DNA of 64,000 bases from UBA7330 sp043554545. GTDB taxonomy: Bacteria; Bacteroidota; Bacteroidia; Cytophagales; Cyclobacteriaceae. A program made the translations under genes and the position numbers. This document shows positions 19,101-27,500 of this stretch, piece after piece. Under the pieces are notes generated by a model. That model saw only the letters and a program-made list of their open reading frames with translations. It did not search any database and was not told the origin of the DNA. Position 1 is the first letter of the stretch. The number at the start of each line of letters is the position of its first letter. The stretch is from positions 1,674,001 through 1,738,000 of the forward strand of contig CP121337.1 of assembly GCA_043554545.1 (NCBI GenBank). The letters are read 5' to 3'.

Positions 19101-21885
19101 AGCTGGTAGTATTGTCACGGCAGGCACGGTAGATGGTGCAGATGTTGGAGATATACAGACTTTAACGGGTGTGACTTCCGGCGCAACCAACCTAGGAACT
19201 TTCACAGGAACAACGATAGGAAACACGGCTACTATCAAAGGAGCACTGCAAACCTTGGAAACAGATCTTGAAAATCAAACCGATGATCAAACCGCTGCTG
19301 AAGTAACTTCTACAGCTACTGGTAACATCGCGGCTACTAATGTAGATGCAGCTATTGCTGAACTGGAAGCTGAAAAACTAGCACTAGCTGGGGGTACAAT
19401 GACAGGAGCTATCGATATGGGAACAAATGCTATCTCGAATGCGACAACTATTAATGCTTCTGGCGCTGTAACAGCTGGTAGTATTGTCACGGCAGGCACG
19501 GTAGATGGTGCAGATGTTGGAGATATACAGACTTTAACGGGTGTGACTTCCGGCGCAACCAACCTAGGAACTTTCACAGGAACAACGATAGGAAACACGG
19601 CTACTATCAAAGGAGCACTGCAAACCTTGGAAACAGATCTTGAAAATCAAACCGATGATCAAACCGCTGCTGAAGTAACTTCTACAGCTACTGGTAACAT
19701 CGCGGCTACTAATGTAGATGCAGCTATTGCTGAACTGGAAGCTGAAAAACTAGCACTAGCTGGGGGTACAATGACAGGAGCTATCGATATGGGAACAAAT
19801 GCTATCTCGAATGCGACAACTATTAATGCTTCTGGCGCTGTAACAGCTGGTAGTATTGTCACGGCAGGCACGGTAGATGGTGCAGATGTTGGAGATATAC
19901 AGACTTTAACGGGTGTGACTTCCGGCGCAACCAACCTAGGAACTTTCACAGGAACAACGATAGGAAACACGGCTACTATCAAAGGAGCACTGCAAACCTT
20001 GGAAACAGATCTTGAAAATCAAACCGATGATCAAACCGCTGCTGAAGTAACTTCTACAGCTACTGGTAACATCGCGGCTACTAATGTAGATGCAGCTATT
20101 GCTGAACTGGAAGCTGAAAAACTAGCACTAGCTGGAGGTACAATGTCTGGAGCTATCGATATGGGAACAAATGCTATCTCGAATGCGACAACTATTAATG
20201 CTTCTGGCGCTGTAACAGCTGGTAGTATTGTCACGGCAGGCACGGTAGATGGTGCAGATGTTGGAGATATACAGACTTTAACGGGTGTGACTTCCGGCGC
20301 AACCAACCTAGGAACTTTCACAGGAACAACGATAGGAAACACGGCTACTATCAAAGGAGCACTGCAAACCTTGGAAACAGATCTTGAAAATCAAACCGAT
20401 GATCAAACCGCTGCTGAAGTAACTTCTACAGCTACTGGTAACATCGCGGCTACTAATGTAGATGCAGCTATTGCTGAACTGGAAGCTGAAAAACTAGCAC
20501 TAGCTGGAGGTACAATGACAGGAGCTATCGATATGGGAACAAATGCTATCTCGAATGCGACAACTATTAATGCTTCTGGCGCTGTAACAGCTGGTAGTAT
20601 TGTCACGGCAGGCACAGTAGATGGTGCAGATGTTGGAGATATTCAGACTTTAACGGGTGTGACTTCCGGCGCAACCAACCTAGGAACTTTCACAGGAACA
20701 ACGATAGGAAACACGGCTACTATCAAAGGAGCACTGCAAACCTTGGAAACAGATCTTGAAAATCAAACCGATGATCAAACCGCTGCTGAAGTAACTTCTA
20801 CAGCTACTGGTAACATCGCGGCTACTAATGTAGATGCAGCTATTGCTGAACTGGAAGCTGAAAAACTAGCACTAGCTGGAGGTACAATGACAGGAGCTAT
20901 CGATATGGGAACAAATGCTATCTCGAATGCGACAACTATTAATGCTTCTGGCGCTGTAACAGCTGGTAGTATTGTCACGGCAGGCACAGTAGATGGTGCA
21001 GATGTTGGAGATATTCAGACTTTAACGGGTGTGACTTCCGGCGCAACCAACCTAGGAACTTTCACAGGAACAACGATAGGAAACACGGCTACTATCAAAG
21101 GAGCACTGCAAACCTTGGAAACAGATCTTGAAAATCAAACCGATGATCAAACCGCTGCTGAAGTAACTTCTACAGCTACTGGTAACATCGCGGCTACTAA
21201 TGTAGATGCAGCTATTGCTGAACTGGAAGCTGAAAAACTAGCGCTTGCAGGGGGTACAATGACAGGAGCTATCGATATGGGCACAAATGCAATCACAAAT
21301 GCGACTAATATTACTGGATCTGGGACAATAACAGGCGGGGCAATCTCTACCTCAGGAACGCTATCCGCTGGAGCTACAACTGTATCTTCTCTGACAGTTT
21401 CAAACTTGACAAATACTGGAGATGTTTCCGGAGCGGCAGCAAACGTTTTGGTTATTGGTGCTGGTGGAGTCTTCTCCACCTCCGACCGCCGTCTCAAAGA
21501 AAACATCGAACTCCTTCAATCTACCCTGGAGAAAATTGATAAGATCAACGGCTATAGCTACAACTATATCTCAGACAAAGAGAAAAAGAGACAACTTGGT
21601 GTAGTGGCTCAGGAACTTGAAGAAGTTTATCCTGAACTGGTGATTACGCAGGAGAATGGTTATAAAATGGTCAATTACACCGGCCTGATACCTGTATTAC
21701 TGGAGGCGATCAAGGAGCAGCAGTCGATCATCAACTCATTAAACGAAAACCTTGCGCAGCAGGGGAGTAAGATTGAAAAGCTGGAAGCTTCAAACGAAAC
21801 CATCAAATCTGACTTAGACCAGATCAAAGCCCTCCTGGGCATCAAAGCGGATCCCGAAAACAGTAAAAGCATCGGAGGTAAATGA
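10120..21885 (+). CDS. giant repetitive fibre protein with C-terminal S74 chaperone domain (downstream part of the frameshifted gene)
   Basis: 3,921 codons from a TTG at 10120 directly after an in-frame TGA (10117-10119). There is no signal peptide or good start, so this is most likely the continuation of the gene beginning at 8535. The body is rich in Asp, Asn, Thr, Gly and Val and nearly free of Lys and aromatics, with short phrases such as DVNITADEDINLTA and GNLDVDGSTTLDQVT that suggest a beta-helical, perhaps trimeric, shaft. Long tandem repeats of 326 and 124 residues make up most of it. The C-terminus from about residue 3788 (SDRRLKENI, RQLGVVAQELEEVYPELV, YTGLIPVLLEAIKEQQ) is an S74 chaperone-of-endosialidase domain with a terminal coiled coil. 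In phage tailspikes this domain trimerises the fibre and then cuts itself off before the SDR-type serine. Codon and base use appears more GC-rich than the neighbours. The next two genes follow with ATGA overlaps. An adhesin or surface-fibre role is inferred. Confidence 0.8.
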   Translation: MVALLDLNTQLISDDLWIEFGGRAIIQDNAVQGDDIDATNNPLNIAGTEVISLTTSSNAGNDIQLNATAGEIDLTAVGPIDINTAGSFTIDGAAASTITTSAGALTLDGNDGVNIDGNASLVDVSSTGDVDVNGNNVLIDATNGVSIDAGGASNVVTSGATNTLTIGTSGDAQTIINSAGTGNDAVDINAVGGVDVDATDGDIALTTNTTGIVAIDGVDGVTVDGTVVSIDGTDNTNVTMTASDAADKAVTIGATNIGGLADVDITAQDDINLTAGGNVNISGGIALDDLTVSGTTDLQGNTTIGDDGTNDALDITAVTTIDGDELTVNSTNTTINSANDVLIDGGNSFDITGVNASSINTTTGTLTVSGGADTEITADQNVNITGTNAEVNITGETNVDVIANTGNTTVTSTAGTVDISAGTDASVTATDNLTLEGTSAVTTINAGTDVNITGTDGVAIDASTNDVTITGQTNVAVAATTGDVTLTSTAAGVDIIGNEASADAVVIGAANAAGGIDIDAGTAGIDATTTGPISLNSANTSNLTLSSDVAGATDLDLIAENVNAGGTADVNITADEDINLTATNGEVNISGGIALDDLTVSGTTDLQGNTTIGDDGTNDALDITAVTTIDGDALTVNSTNTTINSANDVLIDGGNSFDITGVNASSINTTTGTLTVSGGADTEITADQNVNITGTNAEVNITGETNVGVIANTGNTTVTSTAGTVDISAGTDASVTATDNLTLEGTSAVTTINAGTDVDINAGTSVQIDGTDNTNLTMTANDALDKAVTIEATNADLVGLADVDITADDDINLTAGGNVNISGGIALDDLTVTGATDLQGNTTIGDDGTVDVLNINAITTLDGTSLTITDGTTINANSDAINLGDVTGDQVTVAGNLDVENGIDVTAGDVDITDNLNVTTDAAITGNLDVDGSTTLDQVTIDTNDGPFDVSGPGNINLSSSTGIIDASSTNDTPGAISLSTNGGVTETIAITNTQGTVANAVDIDATAGGVDINAGTDVALTAGDAIAITSTNGTTVTAGAASSITTSAGALSLTGEEGVNLTSTTSGGVIVDANTVGNVEVNAAAGQILIGDDAVDQNIGVGTDGNRVITIGNANTATGLDISSGDGDVDINSTNDINLNATGAVNISGTIGLDNLTVANQADLNGVTNIGDGDGDAISIDGTTTVAGASLTVDDATVINANSDAINLGDVTGDQVTVAGNLDVENGIDVTAGDVDITDNLNVTTDAAITGNLDVDGSTTLDQVTIDTNDGPFDVSGPGNINLSSSTGIIDASSTNDTPGAISLSTNGGVTETIAITNTQGTVANAVDIDATAGGVDINAGTDVALTAGDAIAITSTNGTTVTAGAASSITTSAGALSLTGEEGVNLTSTTSGGVIVDANTVGNVEVNAAAGQILIGDDAVDQNIGVGTDGNRVITIGNANTATGLDISSGDGDVDINSTNDINLNATGAVNISGTIGLDNLTVANQADLNGVTNIGDGDGDAISIDGTTTVAGASLTVDDATVINANSDAINLGDVTGDQVTVAGNLDVENGIDVTAGDVDITDNLNVTTDAAITGNLDVDGSTTLDQVTIDTNDGPFDVSGPGNINLSSSTGIIDASSTNDTPGAISLSTNGGVTETIAITNTQGTVANAVDIDATAGGVDINAGTDVALTAGDAIAITSTNGTTVTAGAASSITTSAGALSLTGEEGVNLTSTTSGGVIVDANTVGNVEVNAAAGQILIGDDAVDQNIGVGTDGNRVITIGNANTATGLDISSGDGDVDINSTNDINLNATGAVNISGTIGLDNLTVANQADLNGVTNIGDGDGDAISIDGTTTVAGASLTVDDATVINANSDAINLGDVTGDQVTVAGNLDVENGIDVTAGDVDITDNLNVTTDAAITGNLDVDGSTTLDQVTIDTNDGPFDVSGPGNINLSSSTGIIDASSTNDTPGAISLSTNGGVTETIAITNTQGTVANAVDIDATAGGVDINAGTDVALTAGDAIAITSTNGTTVTAGAASSITTSAGALSLTGEEGVNLTSTTSGGVIVDANTVGNVEVNAAAGQILIGDDAVDQNIGVGTDGNRVITIGNANTATGLDISSGDGDVDINSTNDINLNATGAVNISGTIGLDNLTVANQADLNGVTNIGDGDGDAISIDGTTTVAGASLTVDDATVINANSDAINLGDVTGDQVTVAGNLDVENGIDVTAGDVDITDNLNVTTDAAITGNLDVDGSTTLDQVTIDTNDGPFDVSGPGNINLSSSTGIIDASSTNDTPGAISLSTNGGVTETIAITNTQGTVANAVDIDATAGGVDINAGTDVALTAGDAIAITSTNGTTVTAGAASSITTSAGALSLTGEEGVNLTSTTSGGVIVDANTVGNVEVNAAAGQILIGDDAVDQNIGVGTDGNRVITIGNANTATGLDISSGDGDVDINSTNDINLNATGAVNISGTIGLDNLTVANQADLNGVTNIGDGDGDAISIDGTTTVAGASLTVDDATVINANSDAINLGDVTGDQVTVAGNLDVENGIDVTAGDVDITDNLNVTTDAAITGNLDVDGSTTLDQVTIDTNDGPFDVSGPGNINLSSSAGIIDASSTNDTPGAISLSTNGGVTETIAITNTQGTVANAVDIDATAGGVDINGGTGVTIGATTGDAAITATAGDVTLTSTASSVSVTANEAVANAIALNAANGGIDIDAGTAGINATATGGPISLNATNTQVANGTFQLATGATVDDISTIVRATGSTDDNTLVTEKAVRDAITAEDLTDGIGTTAGANGTSVDIGGGTAFSADRTISVAANSLIINDGAAGGDLQVTDGAGNTSTIGTGVVTATGSVQGSTLTDGTASINAGAITGATTINATGAVTAGSIVTAGTVDGADVGDIQTLTGVTSGATNLGTFTGTTIGNTATIKGALQTLETDLENQTDDQTAAEVTSTATGNIAATNVDAAIAELEAEKLALAGGTMTGAIDMGTNAISNATTINASGAVTAGSIVTAGTVDGADVGDIQTLTGVTSGATNLGTFTGTTIGNTATIKGALQTLETDLENQTDDQTAAEVTSTATGNIAATNVDAAIAELEAEKLALAGGTMTGAIDMGTNAISNATTINASGAVTAGSIVTAGTVDGADVGDIQTLTGVTSGATNLGTFTGTTIGNTATIKGALQTLETDLENQTDDQTAAEVTSTATGNIAATNVDAAIAELEAEKLALAGGTMTGAIDMGTNAISNATTINASGAVTAGSIVTAGTVDGADVGDIQTLTGVTSGATNLGTFTGTTIGNTATIKGALQTLETDLENQTDDQTAAEVTSTATGNIAATNVDAAIAELEAEKLALAGGTMSGAIDMGTNAISNATTINASGAVTAGSIVTAGTVDGADVGDIQTLTGVTSGATNLGTFTGTTIGNTATIKGALQTLETDLENQTDDQTAAEVTSTATGNIAATNVDAAIAELEAEKLALAGGTMTGAIDMGTNAISNATTINASGAVTAGSIVTAGTVDGADVGDIQTLTGVTSGATNLGTFTGTTIGNTATIKGALQTLETDLENQTDDQTAAEVTSTATGNIAATNVDAAIAELEAEKLALAGGTMTGAIDMGTNAISNATTINASGAVTAGSIVTAGTVDGADVGDIQTLTGVTSGATNLGTFTGTTIGNTATIKGALQTLETDLENQTDDQTAAEVTSTATGNIAATNVDAAIAELEAEKLALAGGTMTGAIDMGTNAITNATNITGSGTITGGAISTSGTLSAGATTVSSLTVSNLTNTGDVSGAAANVLVIGAGGVFSTSDRRLKENIELLQSTLEKIDKINGYSYNYISDKEKKRQLGVVAQELEEVYPELVITQENGYKMVNYTGLIPVLLEAIKEQQSIINSLNENLAQQGSKIEKLEASNETIKSDLDQIKALLGIKADPENSKSIGGK
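10954..12393 (+). repeat. diverging pair of about 516-bp repeats, 924 bp apart
   Basis: Segments 10954-11469 and 11878-12393 encode nearly the same 172 residues, from VNISGGIALDDLTVSGTTDL to TTINAGTDV. They differ by several substitutions (for example DELTV against DALTV and TNVDVIA against TNVGVIA). The divergence is greater than between the 978-bp units, so this duplication is older. The spacing gives a 308-residue period. Confidence 0.85.
12741..18051 (+). repeat. 978-bp tandem repeat, five full copies and one partial
   Basis: Units begin (CAATGCGAAC) at 12741, 13719, 14697, 15675, 16653 and 17631. The sixth diverges after 18051, where GINAGTDVAL-type sequence becomes DINGGTGVTI. Each unit is 326 codons, so the frame is kept. 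The copies look almost identical at DNA level, including silent positions. One silent C/T difference (AGCTCAACC against AGCTCAACT) follows the pattern C, C, T, C, T, C. Only the last copy has TCTGCAGG in place of TCTACAGG. Near-identity over 5.3 kb points to recent unequal exchange or gene conversion, and also means the copy number could be mis-assembled from short reads. Confidence 0.95.
18701..21304 (+). repeat. 372-bp tandem repeat, seven copies
   Basis: Units start at 18701, 19073, 19445, 19817, 20189, 20561 and 20933, each 124 codons. A unit carries AGTVDGADVGDIQTLTGVTS, a helical coiled-coil-like segment (IKGALQTLETDLENQTDDQT, then VDAAIAELEAEKLALAGGTM) and TGAIDMGTNAISNATTI. Copies differ at a few sites near the junctions: GCGCTTGCAGG closes copies 1 and 7 while GCACTAGCTGG closes copies 2-6, and ACAATGTCTGG occurs only after copy 4. 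The mix of beta-like and heptad-like segments would fit a jointed stalk just before the chaperone domain. Confidence 0.95.
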
Positions 21886-23252
21886 TCCGAGGACTAACCA
21901 TATCGTTCTTAGGATACATGTTTCTGGTCTGTTCAGTATCAGCCCAGAATCTCTATGTGCCTGCCAATGCGACCGTGAGGATCTCCGATGGAGCGCTACT
22001 GCACTCAGATGGAGAAATCAGGAATGAGGGTTTGATCGCTGGTATAGGGACTGGTAGCTTGTCGACTGATCTGGATATCAACAATTCAGGTATTGTCGGA
22101 TTAGCCACAGACTCAGAACTTAGGGTGTTAAATGATGTGCTTAACGGTGGGAGCCTGACTTCTTCCGGTACCGTATACCTAGGCGGTGATTGGGTCAACA
22201 GCAGCACGACTAACCTTGTTGATGCTACATTGATATTTAATGGAAATGGGGCTCAAAGTTTCACTGACAATCAAACCCTGATCAGAAGTATTGTCATGGC
22301 AGGTATTGGTCCCGCCACCTTGGATGTGCCTCAAATCAATGTTACCGAAAGTCTGGATCTGCAATCCGGGATCTTACAGTCCTCTATTGATAAGACATTG
22401 ATCCTTGAAAGTACCGCTGAAGCTACGGGTGGTTCGGAAACTTCCTACTATGACGGAACTTTGGTGAGCCAGGGAACCGGGTTTAAGTATTTCCCAGTGG
22501 GTAACAATGGGCATTTTGGTCCGGTAGAATTTGATCGTATTTATGGAATTGATCCTGAAATAGGGGTGGCACATATCTGGACGAATCCGACAGACCCTGT
22601 TCCTGGGGAAAATTTGATCGGAGTATCCTCTAATGGTTTATGGTCAGCTGAGCTCATATCAGGTGTTTTTGATAGCTCTCAACTTTTTATGGATTTCATG
22701 GATGAAGACCTGGCTAACTTCGTGGAGATGAATGATATAGATGCTGACTATGTATCACCAGTCATAGCCTATGCGGATAGTGCTGGAGGTACTTATGCTT
22801 CTTTGGGCGTAAGCACGCTGACCGATACAGATTCACTTGCCTATGGTAAAATACTAAGTGACACGGCACTGTTTTTCTCTGACACCTCCAGTGTCAGGTA
22901 TTTTGCTATTGCTAAAGCACCTTTGGTGCCTCCAAAAGGTGTTTTTTATATTCCGGAAGTGTTTTCTCCGAATGCCTCTAACCCAGCCAATCAGACTTTC
23001 CGGGTTTTTGGAGAGCGTATTTCCAGAGAGGGTTTCCTGATGCAGATTTATAACCGAAAAAGAATATTGCTTTATGAAACAAGAGATTTTGATGAGGCCA
23101 GTACTTATGGATGGGATGGAACAAGCCAAAAAACGGGCGCAAAGGAACCATCAGGAACCTATTTCTATAGGATTTTACATAAAAGAGAACCTTTGGGTGG
23201 GGGAATAGTTGATCAGGACCCGGAGATAGGACAAGTCTATTTGGTAAGATGA
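21882..23252 (+). CDS. secreted protein with a T9SS type-B-like C-terminal domain
   Basis: 456 residues with a signal peptide (TISFLGYMFLVCSVSAQ). The middle is a beta-rich region (NATVRISDGALLHSDGEIRN, GGDWVNSSTTNLVDATLIFN). Residues about 356-456 fit the CHU_C / type-B sorting domain: PEVFSPNASNPANQTFRVFG, then MQIYNRKRILLYET, YGWDGTSQ, PSGTYFYRI. In this family that domain directs export through the type IX system and usually needs a PorP/SprF partner, which is the next gene. The ATG at 21882 overlaps the upstream TGA (ATGA), and its own stop overlaps the next start the same way, so translation is coupled. A role as cap, anchor or partner of the giant fibre is inferred from position only. 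Confidence 0.85.
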   Translation: MIRGLTISFLGYMFLVCSVSAQNLYVPANATVRISDGALLHSDGEIRNEGLIAGIGTGSLSTDLDINNSGIVGLATDSELRVLNDVLNGGSLTSSGTVYLGGDWVNSSTTNLVDATLIFNGNGAQSFTDNQTLIRSIVMAGIGPATLDVPQINVTESLDLQSGILQSSIDKTLILESTAEATGGSETSYYDGTLVSQGTGFKYFPVGNNGHFGPVEFDRIYGIDPEIGVAHIWTNPTDPVPGENLIGVSSNGLWSAELISGVFDSSQLFMDFMDEDLANFVEMNDIDADYVSPVIAYADSAGGTYASLGVSTLTDTDSLAYGKILSDTALFFSDTSSVRYFAIAKAPLVPPKGVFYIPEVFSPNASNPANQTFRVFGERISREGFLMQIYNRKRILLYETRDFDEASTYGWDGTSQKTGAKEPSGTYFYRILHKREPLGGGIVDQDPEIGQVYLVR

Positions 23253-24295
23253 TCAAAAGGTATACCATATGGCTGATTTCACTTTTCATTACTTCTGCAG
23301 TAAGTGCTCAGGAGGATGATTTTTCGCAGTTCATGCTTTCATCCATATACATTAATCCTGCTTATGCCTCAGCATACACGGATTTTTCTGTGAATATGAA
23401 CTATAAGTTGCAAGAAACAACTGCTATTGATATTCAGACTTCGCAGGTATCCATCGTCTTTCCTATTAAAGTTGACAACGTCACGGATAATGTGGCTGGT
23501 GTGGGTTTAATGGCATTTAATCAAAACAGTGATGCCGGTATCTATAGTGACAATGGTGTTTTTCTTACCTATGCTCAGAATTTTAACCTTGGGTTGTTAG
23601 GGTCCGACTTGATTGCTGTCGGAATACAGGCTGGATTTTCCAGGTCTACTACTTCGCTATCTCAGTTTAATTGGGGTTCTCAGTATAGCCGCTACATTGA
23701 AGATGGTTTGAATAACTTTTCACCTGCCCCGGTAACGGAATTTGATAACAGTAATAATCAGATCACTATCAATGCGGGTATCATGTATTATTATAATAGG
23801 AAAAGAAATTATTTACTGCACAATTACAGTGCATTTTCAGGTCTTGCGGTTTCAAATATCAACAGGCCAAATGACTCTTTTAGTATGAATGGTACTGACA
23901 AAGAACCGATCAAAATAAAGTATCACGGCGGCGTAGAAGTAAGAACTGGAAACCTTTATATTTTACCAAATATGTTGTTGCATTATTCCAGACGACAATT
24001 TACGGCCATTGGTGGGCTGCATTTAGCCTTGAGTTTTACAAGTTCCGCAAGGTTTACCTCTGCAAATAATGGCGTTCAACTTTTGTTGGGAAGCTGGTAC
24101 CGATTAAGGGAATCTTATACTTTCATGGGAGGTGTCCAGGTTAATTCATTGGCGATAAGAGGTAGTTTCGATATGAATTCTTCTTTATTCGTTGCCAATG
24201 AAGCAATTCCTGTAACCCCAGCGTATGAGATTTCATTGACTTATACCTTGGGAGGAAGCGGTTCTATGCGAAAAGTCAATAACGCCCTTTTCTAA
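23249..24295 (+). CDS. PorP/SprF family type IX secretion outer-membrane protein
   Basis: 348 residues with signal peptide (YTIWLISLFITSAVSAQ) followed by the family hallmark QFMLSSIYINPAYASAYTDF. The rest is amphipathic beta-strand, for example VAGVGLMAFNQNSDAGIYSD, FNLGLLGSDLIAVGIQAGFS and ending with YEISLTYTLGGSGSMRK, as in a porin-like barrel. Known relatives (PorP of Porphyromonas, SprF of Flavobacterium) are outer-membrane partners for particular type IX substrates. The ATGA overlap with the upstream type-B-domain gene ties this copy to that cargo. I do not give a symbol because the family has many paralogues per genome. Confidence 0.9.
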   Translation: MIKRYTIWLISLFITSAVSAQEDDFSQFMLSSIYINPAYASAYTDFSVNMNYKLQETTAIDIQTSQVSIVFPIKVDNVTDNVAGVGLMAFNQNSDAGIYSDNGVFLTYAQNFNLGLLGSDLIAVGIQAGFSRSTTSLSQFNWGSQYSRYIEDGLNNFSPAPVTEFDNSNNQITINAGIMYYYNRKRNYLLHNYSAFSGLAVSNINRPNDSFSMNGTDKEPIKIKYHGGVEVRTGNLYILPNMLLHYSRRQFTAIGGLHLALSFTSSARFTSANNGVQLLLGSWYRLRESYTFMGGVQVNSLAIRGSFDMNSSLFVANEAIPVTPAYEISLTYTLGGSGSMRKVNNALF

Positions 24296-24570
24296 TAATA
24301 TTTGAATGTTTCATTGTGTTGAGGTAGCCACTTAAGTCTGGTCTTTTACTCATCTTATATATACTTTTATTTTGACTGAGTAGCATAAGTATTTGCTATT
24401 TCACAGTCCCATTATGAAGGAATGTTATTCATATCTAATAGAAAGAGCATTAGATAAGTGCTTGATATGATGTATTCATCTGGTCAAAATGCGCTTACAA
24501 CAATAGGATCAAGATTTAATCTAAGATATGATCTATTTCTAATCCAAGGGTTGATTGAATATTAGATAAA

Positions 24571-27500
24571 CTAGTACCTAATGTAGATATTCAGTTGCTG
24601 CCCTTTACGGAGGGTATGAGTGGTAAGTCCATTCATTTCAAGAAGTAATTCTTCAGGCAGGTTGAATTTCTCAGCGATTGAAGTGGTGGTTTCCCCCGAT
24701 TTGACCACATACTTAAAGCTATTAGTTGTACTGACTGATTCATTAAGCTCAACCAACATATCCAGGTTGGGCTTATAATTCATAGGATTTTCTATTCTTA
24801 ATGGGTGGTAGGCATTGATACTTGGCTCCGTCAGCCCGTTCATTTTCATTACTTCATCTACAGTTAAATTGAAATTCTTTGAGATACTGTAAAGGGTGGC
24901 CTTTGGACGAATGAGATAGACGGTAGGAGGGTTGTACCTTATTGGTTGATGTGATTTTATTATCACTTCTACTCGTCGGTTGAATTGGCGTCCATATTCA
25001 TCGGTGTTTGAAGCTACAGGGTCACTCTTGCCATAGGCCAGTAGAGTGATATCATCAGGACTCAATCCAAATCCAGTAAGGAAGTCCATTGCCGTCGCAC
25101 CTCTTTTACCACTTAGTTCGTCGTTGTATATGCTATTACCAACAGCGTCAGTATGCGCTTTTAATTCAACAACGATTTCCTGATTCTTTGCAAGGTCACC
25201 CAGGTCTGCAAGCGCCTTTTTAGCCTCAGGTCTCAGTTGGAAATCATTAAAATCGTAATAGATGTTAAAGGTTTTGAAATGAGCATGAGATATTCCGTGA
25301 GTTCCTGAAATTTCCAGGTCTTTCACAAAATAGCTTTCTGTTTGTGATCCAACTGAAGAAGGTTGTTCCACTTCAATGTGATAGTTACCCGCCCTAATGC
25401 CATTAAACTTGAACGTGCCATTTGAGCTACTGAAGGTTCTTGCAATCATCACTCCAGCTTCATCTACAACCCTTAAAGCTTTCGTTGCTACAGGATTACC
25501 TGTCTGAGTATCAATCAATCTACCTGAGATACTTATTCGGCTAAATTCGTTGTTTGTATAATTAGGTATATTTAATACTACTTGTCTATTGCCCAGGTCT
25601 TTAGACTCAATTTCCAGGTTTTCGCTGAGGATGCGTTCGTTGTTAAATCGAAAAGCTTTGATGTTTTCTAACATGAGCTGCACATTAGTATCCATTTTAC
25701 TCTTGTAAGAGGCGTCAGAGCTAATCAGGCGATAATTATTTCCTTGCTTGTATTGACTAAACAAGGCATCTGCAACCAGTCGATTGATAATGGCCTTTCT
25801 ACTTTCGGCTACATTGTAATAATAAGAGAAGGCAGAAGAGAGTAAGCTTTGTTCAGCTACTGATAATTCGTCACCCCTCAGGTCCATGGTAAGTATCTTA
25901 ATGTACTTTTCCTCTTGATTATTTAATGCTTTATATGCCTGGTTATCAGATGTTTTTAATGATGGATTTTCCTTATATGCCTGCGTTAAATAATCAAAGG
26001 CAATTAGTCTGTCAATTCGTCTTTTATCTGTTCTTGGTAAATTTTGATAGCTAGAAAGTGTACCAGAGGTAATTGCTACAGGACTTACATCACCTTGAAC
26101 CTGATTACGCGTGAGCAGGTTCTGCGTTTTCACATTCTTCATTGTAAGATCACTCACATACAAGTTTCCTTGTGTACTTGATTGACTATCGGGATCACTC
26201 ACTCTGATGGAATGATTTCCATAAGGTGCTCTGTCAAATTTAAACTCGCCACTAGACGTTGTAGTAGTTCGCGAAATGATATTACCATCGTAGTCTGCCA
26301 ATATTAACTGTACTGAAGGTGCCGGTGAGTCAGGTTTTGATTCATTCAGCTTACCAGAAATTTCTAATTGGTCTCCTTGGTTACCTGTGATTTTTGGTAT
26401 GTATAAAAGAACATCTTTTGGTCTACCTGCAACTATTGAGCCTTCAGTTAGGGGACCTGAAATTCTCCTGGCCTTTTTTATACGGTCATAAACAACTTGT
26501 TCGTAATTTGATAAACCTTCAAGGATAGTTTTGTCCTGACTGGAAATACCATATGAGTTTCCAGTTTTGTATGCTTTTTGTGCCTCGGCGGTTACCAGAC
26601 GGTTCCATGCTTGCTGATCATCCCCAGAAAGCTGTCTTAAATAGGAATAAGCAACTGCAAGAGCCGGAAGTTGTGCATTAGGAAGTGTTTCACTGTTAAG
26701 GTCTTTTGCCAATAAATTCAAGTAATCCTTTTCTTTGCTAGATAAACTTTTGAGATATTGTGTGTCGTCACTGACCAGTTCTGTTGATGTCTGGTAGGCT
26801 TCCGTTATTAGTTCAGCCGCGATTCCACGATCAATGGCTTTCCGTGAGGTCTCATTAAGGTTGGAATAGAAGGAAAAATCTCCTTCCTGTATAATTGGAT
26901 CAGATGAAGCACTGCTTGCCGCTGTAGGTGAATCAATGGTAGTTACATTCTGCGAATTAGACATCTTTAGATTTCTTACGTAGAGCGTATTCTCTTCATT
27001 ACTATTTGATGAACTTTCACTGGTATTTATCGAATAGCCACCCTTAGAAATATCATTGAATTCAAATTGGCCTTTATCATTAGTTGAAGTGGAAGAAACA
27101 GTTTGATTCGTTTCTGTGTGTACCAAGTTAAGAGGATGATTAGCAGCAGGAATCTCTGTTTTCACCGAGACAACATCTCCATTGATGTTTGAAGTGGAAT
27201 TGCTGTTACCACTTATGAGTACGTTAATAAGAATTTTACTATCACTCTCTAAACTTTCCGTGAAAAATGGTGCATCTAATGCTCTGGCACCTAATATCCG
27301 GTCATAAGTGTTTTTCTCGGCGTAAGAGAGTCCAGCGATAATGCTTTGATCACTTTCACTGATCATAAATGTGTCATTAACCTTTAATTCTTTTAATGCC
27401 TCTATGGTAATTAGTCTACTCCAGAAAGGTTTCTCAGCAGGAATCAGGTGTCTGTAGTAGGAGTATGCACTAGCATTTAGCGCTGATTCACTAGGTGTAA

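Noticed and set aside
12741..21304. Possible CRISPR or transposon array
   Set aside because: The repeats are long, directly adjacent, in frame with one coding sequence and without spacers, target-site duplications or transposase genes.
10308..21506. Many minus-strand open frames of 70-203 codons, repeating every 978 or 372 bases
   Set aside because: They recur only because the plus-strand repeats recur. Their Val/Ser/Pro-rich translations are antisense of Asp/Asn/Thr/Gly codons.
10120..21885. The downstream part of the giant gene as an independent protein
   Set aside because: It would begin at TTG or GTG directly after a stop, with no signal peptide, although its C-terminal chaperone domain belongs with an exported fibre; a frameshifted single gene is simpler.
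24296..24570. Convergent gap with a 7-bp inverted repeat (ATCTAAT at 24433, ATTAGAT at 24449)
   Set aside because: The stem is short and AT-rich and has no T run, so I do not call a terminator. I see no gene in the gap.
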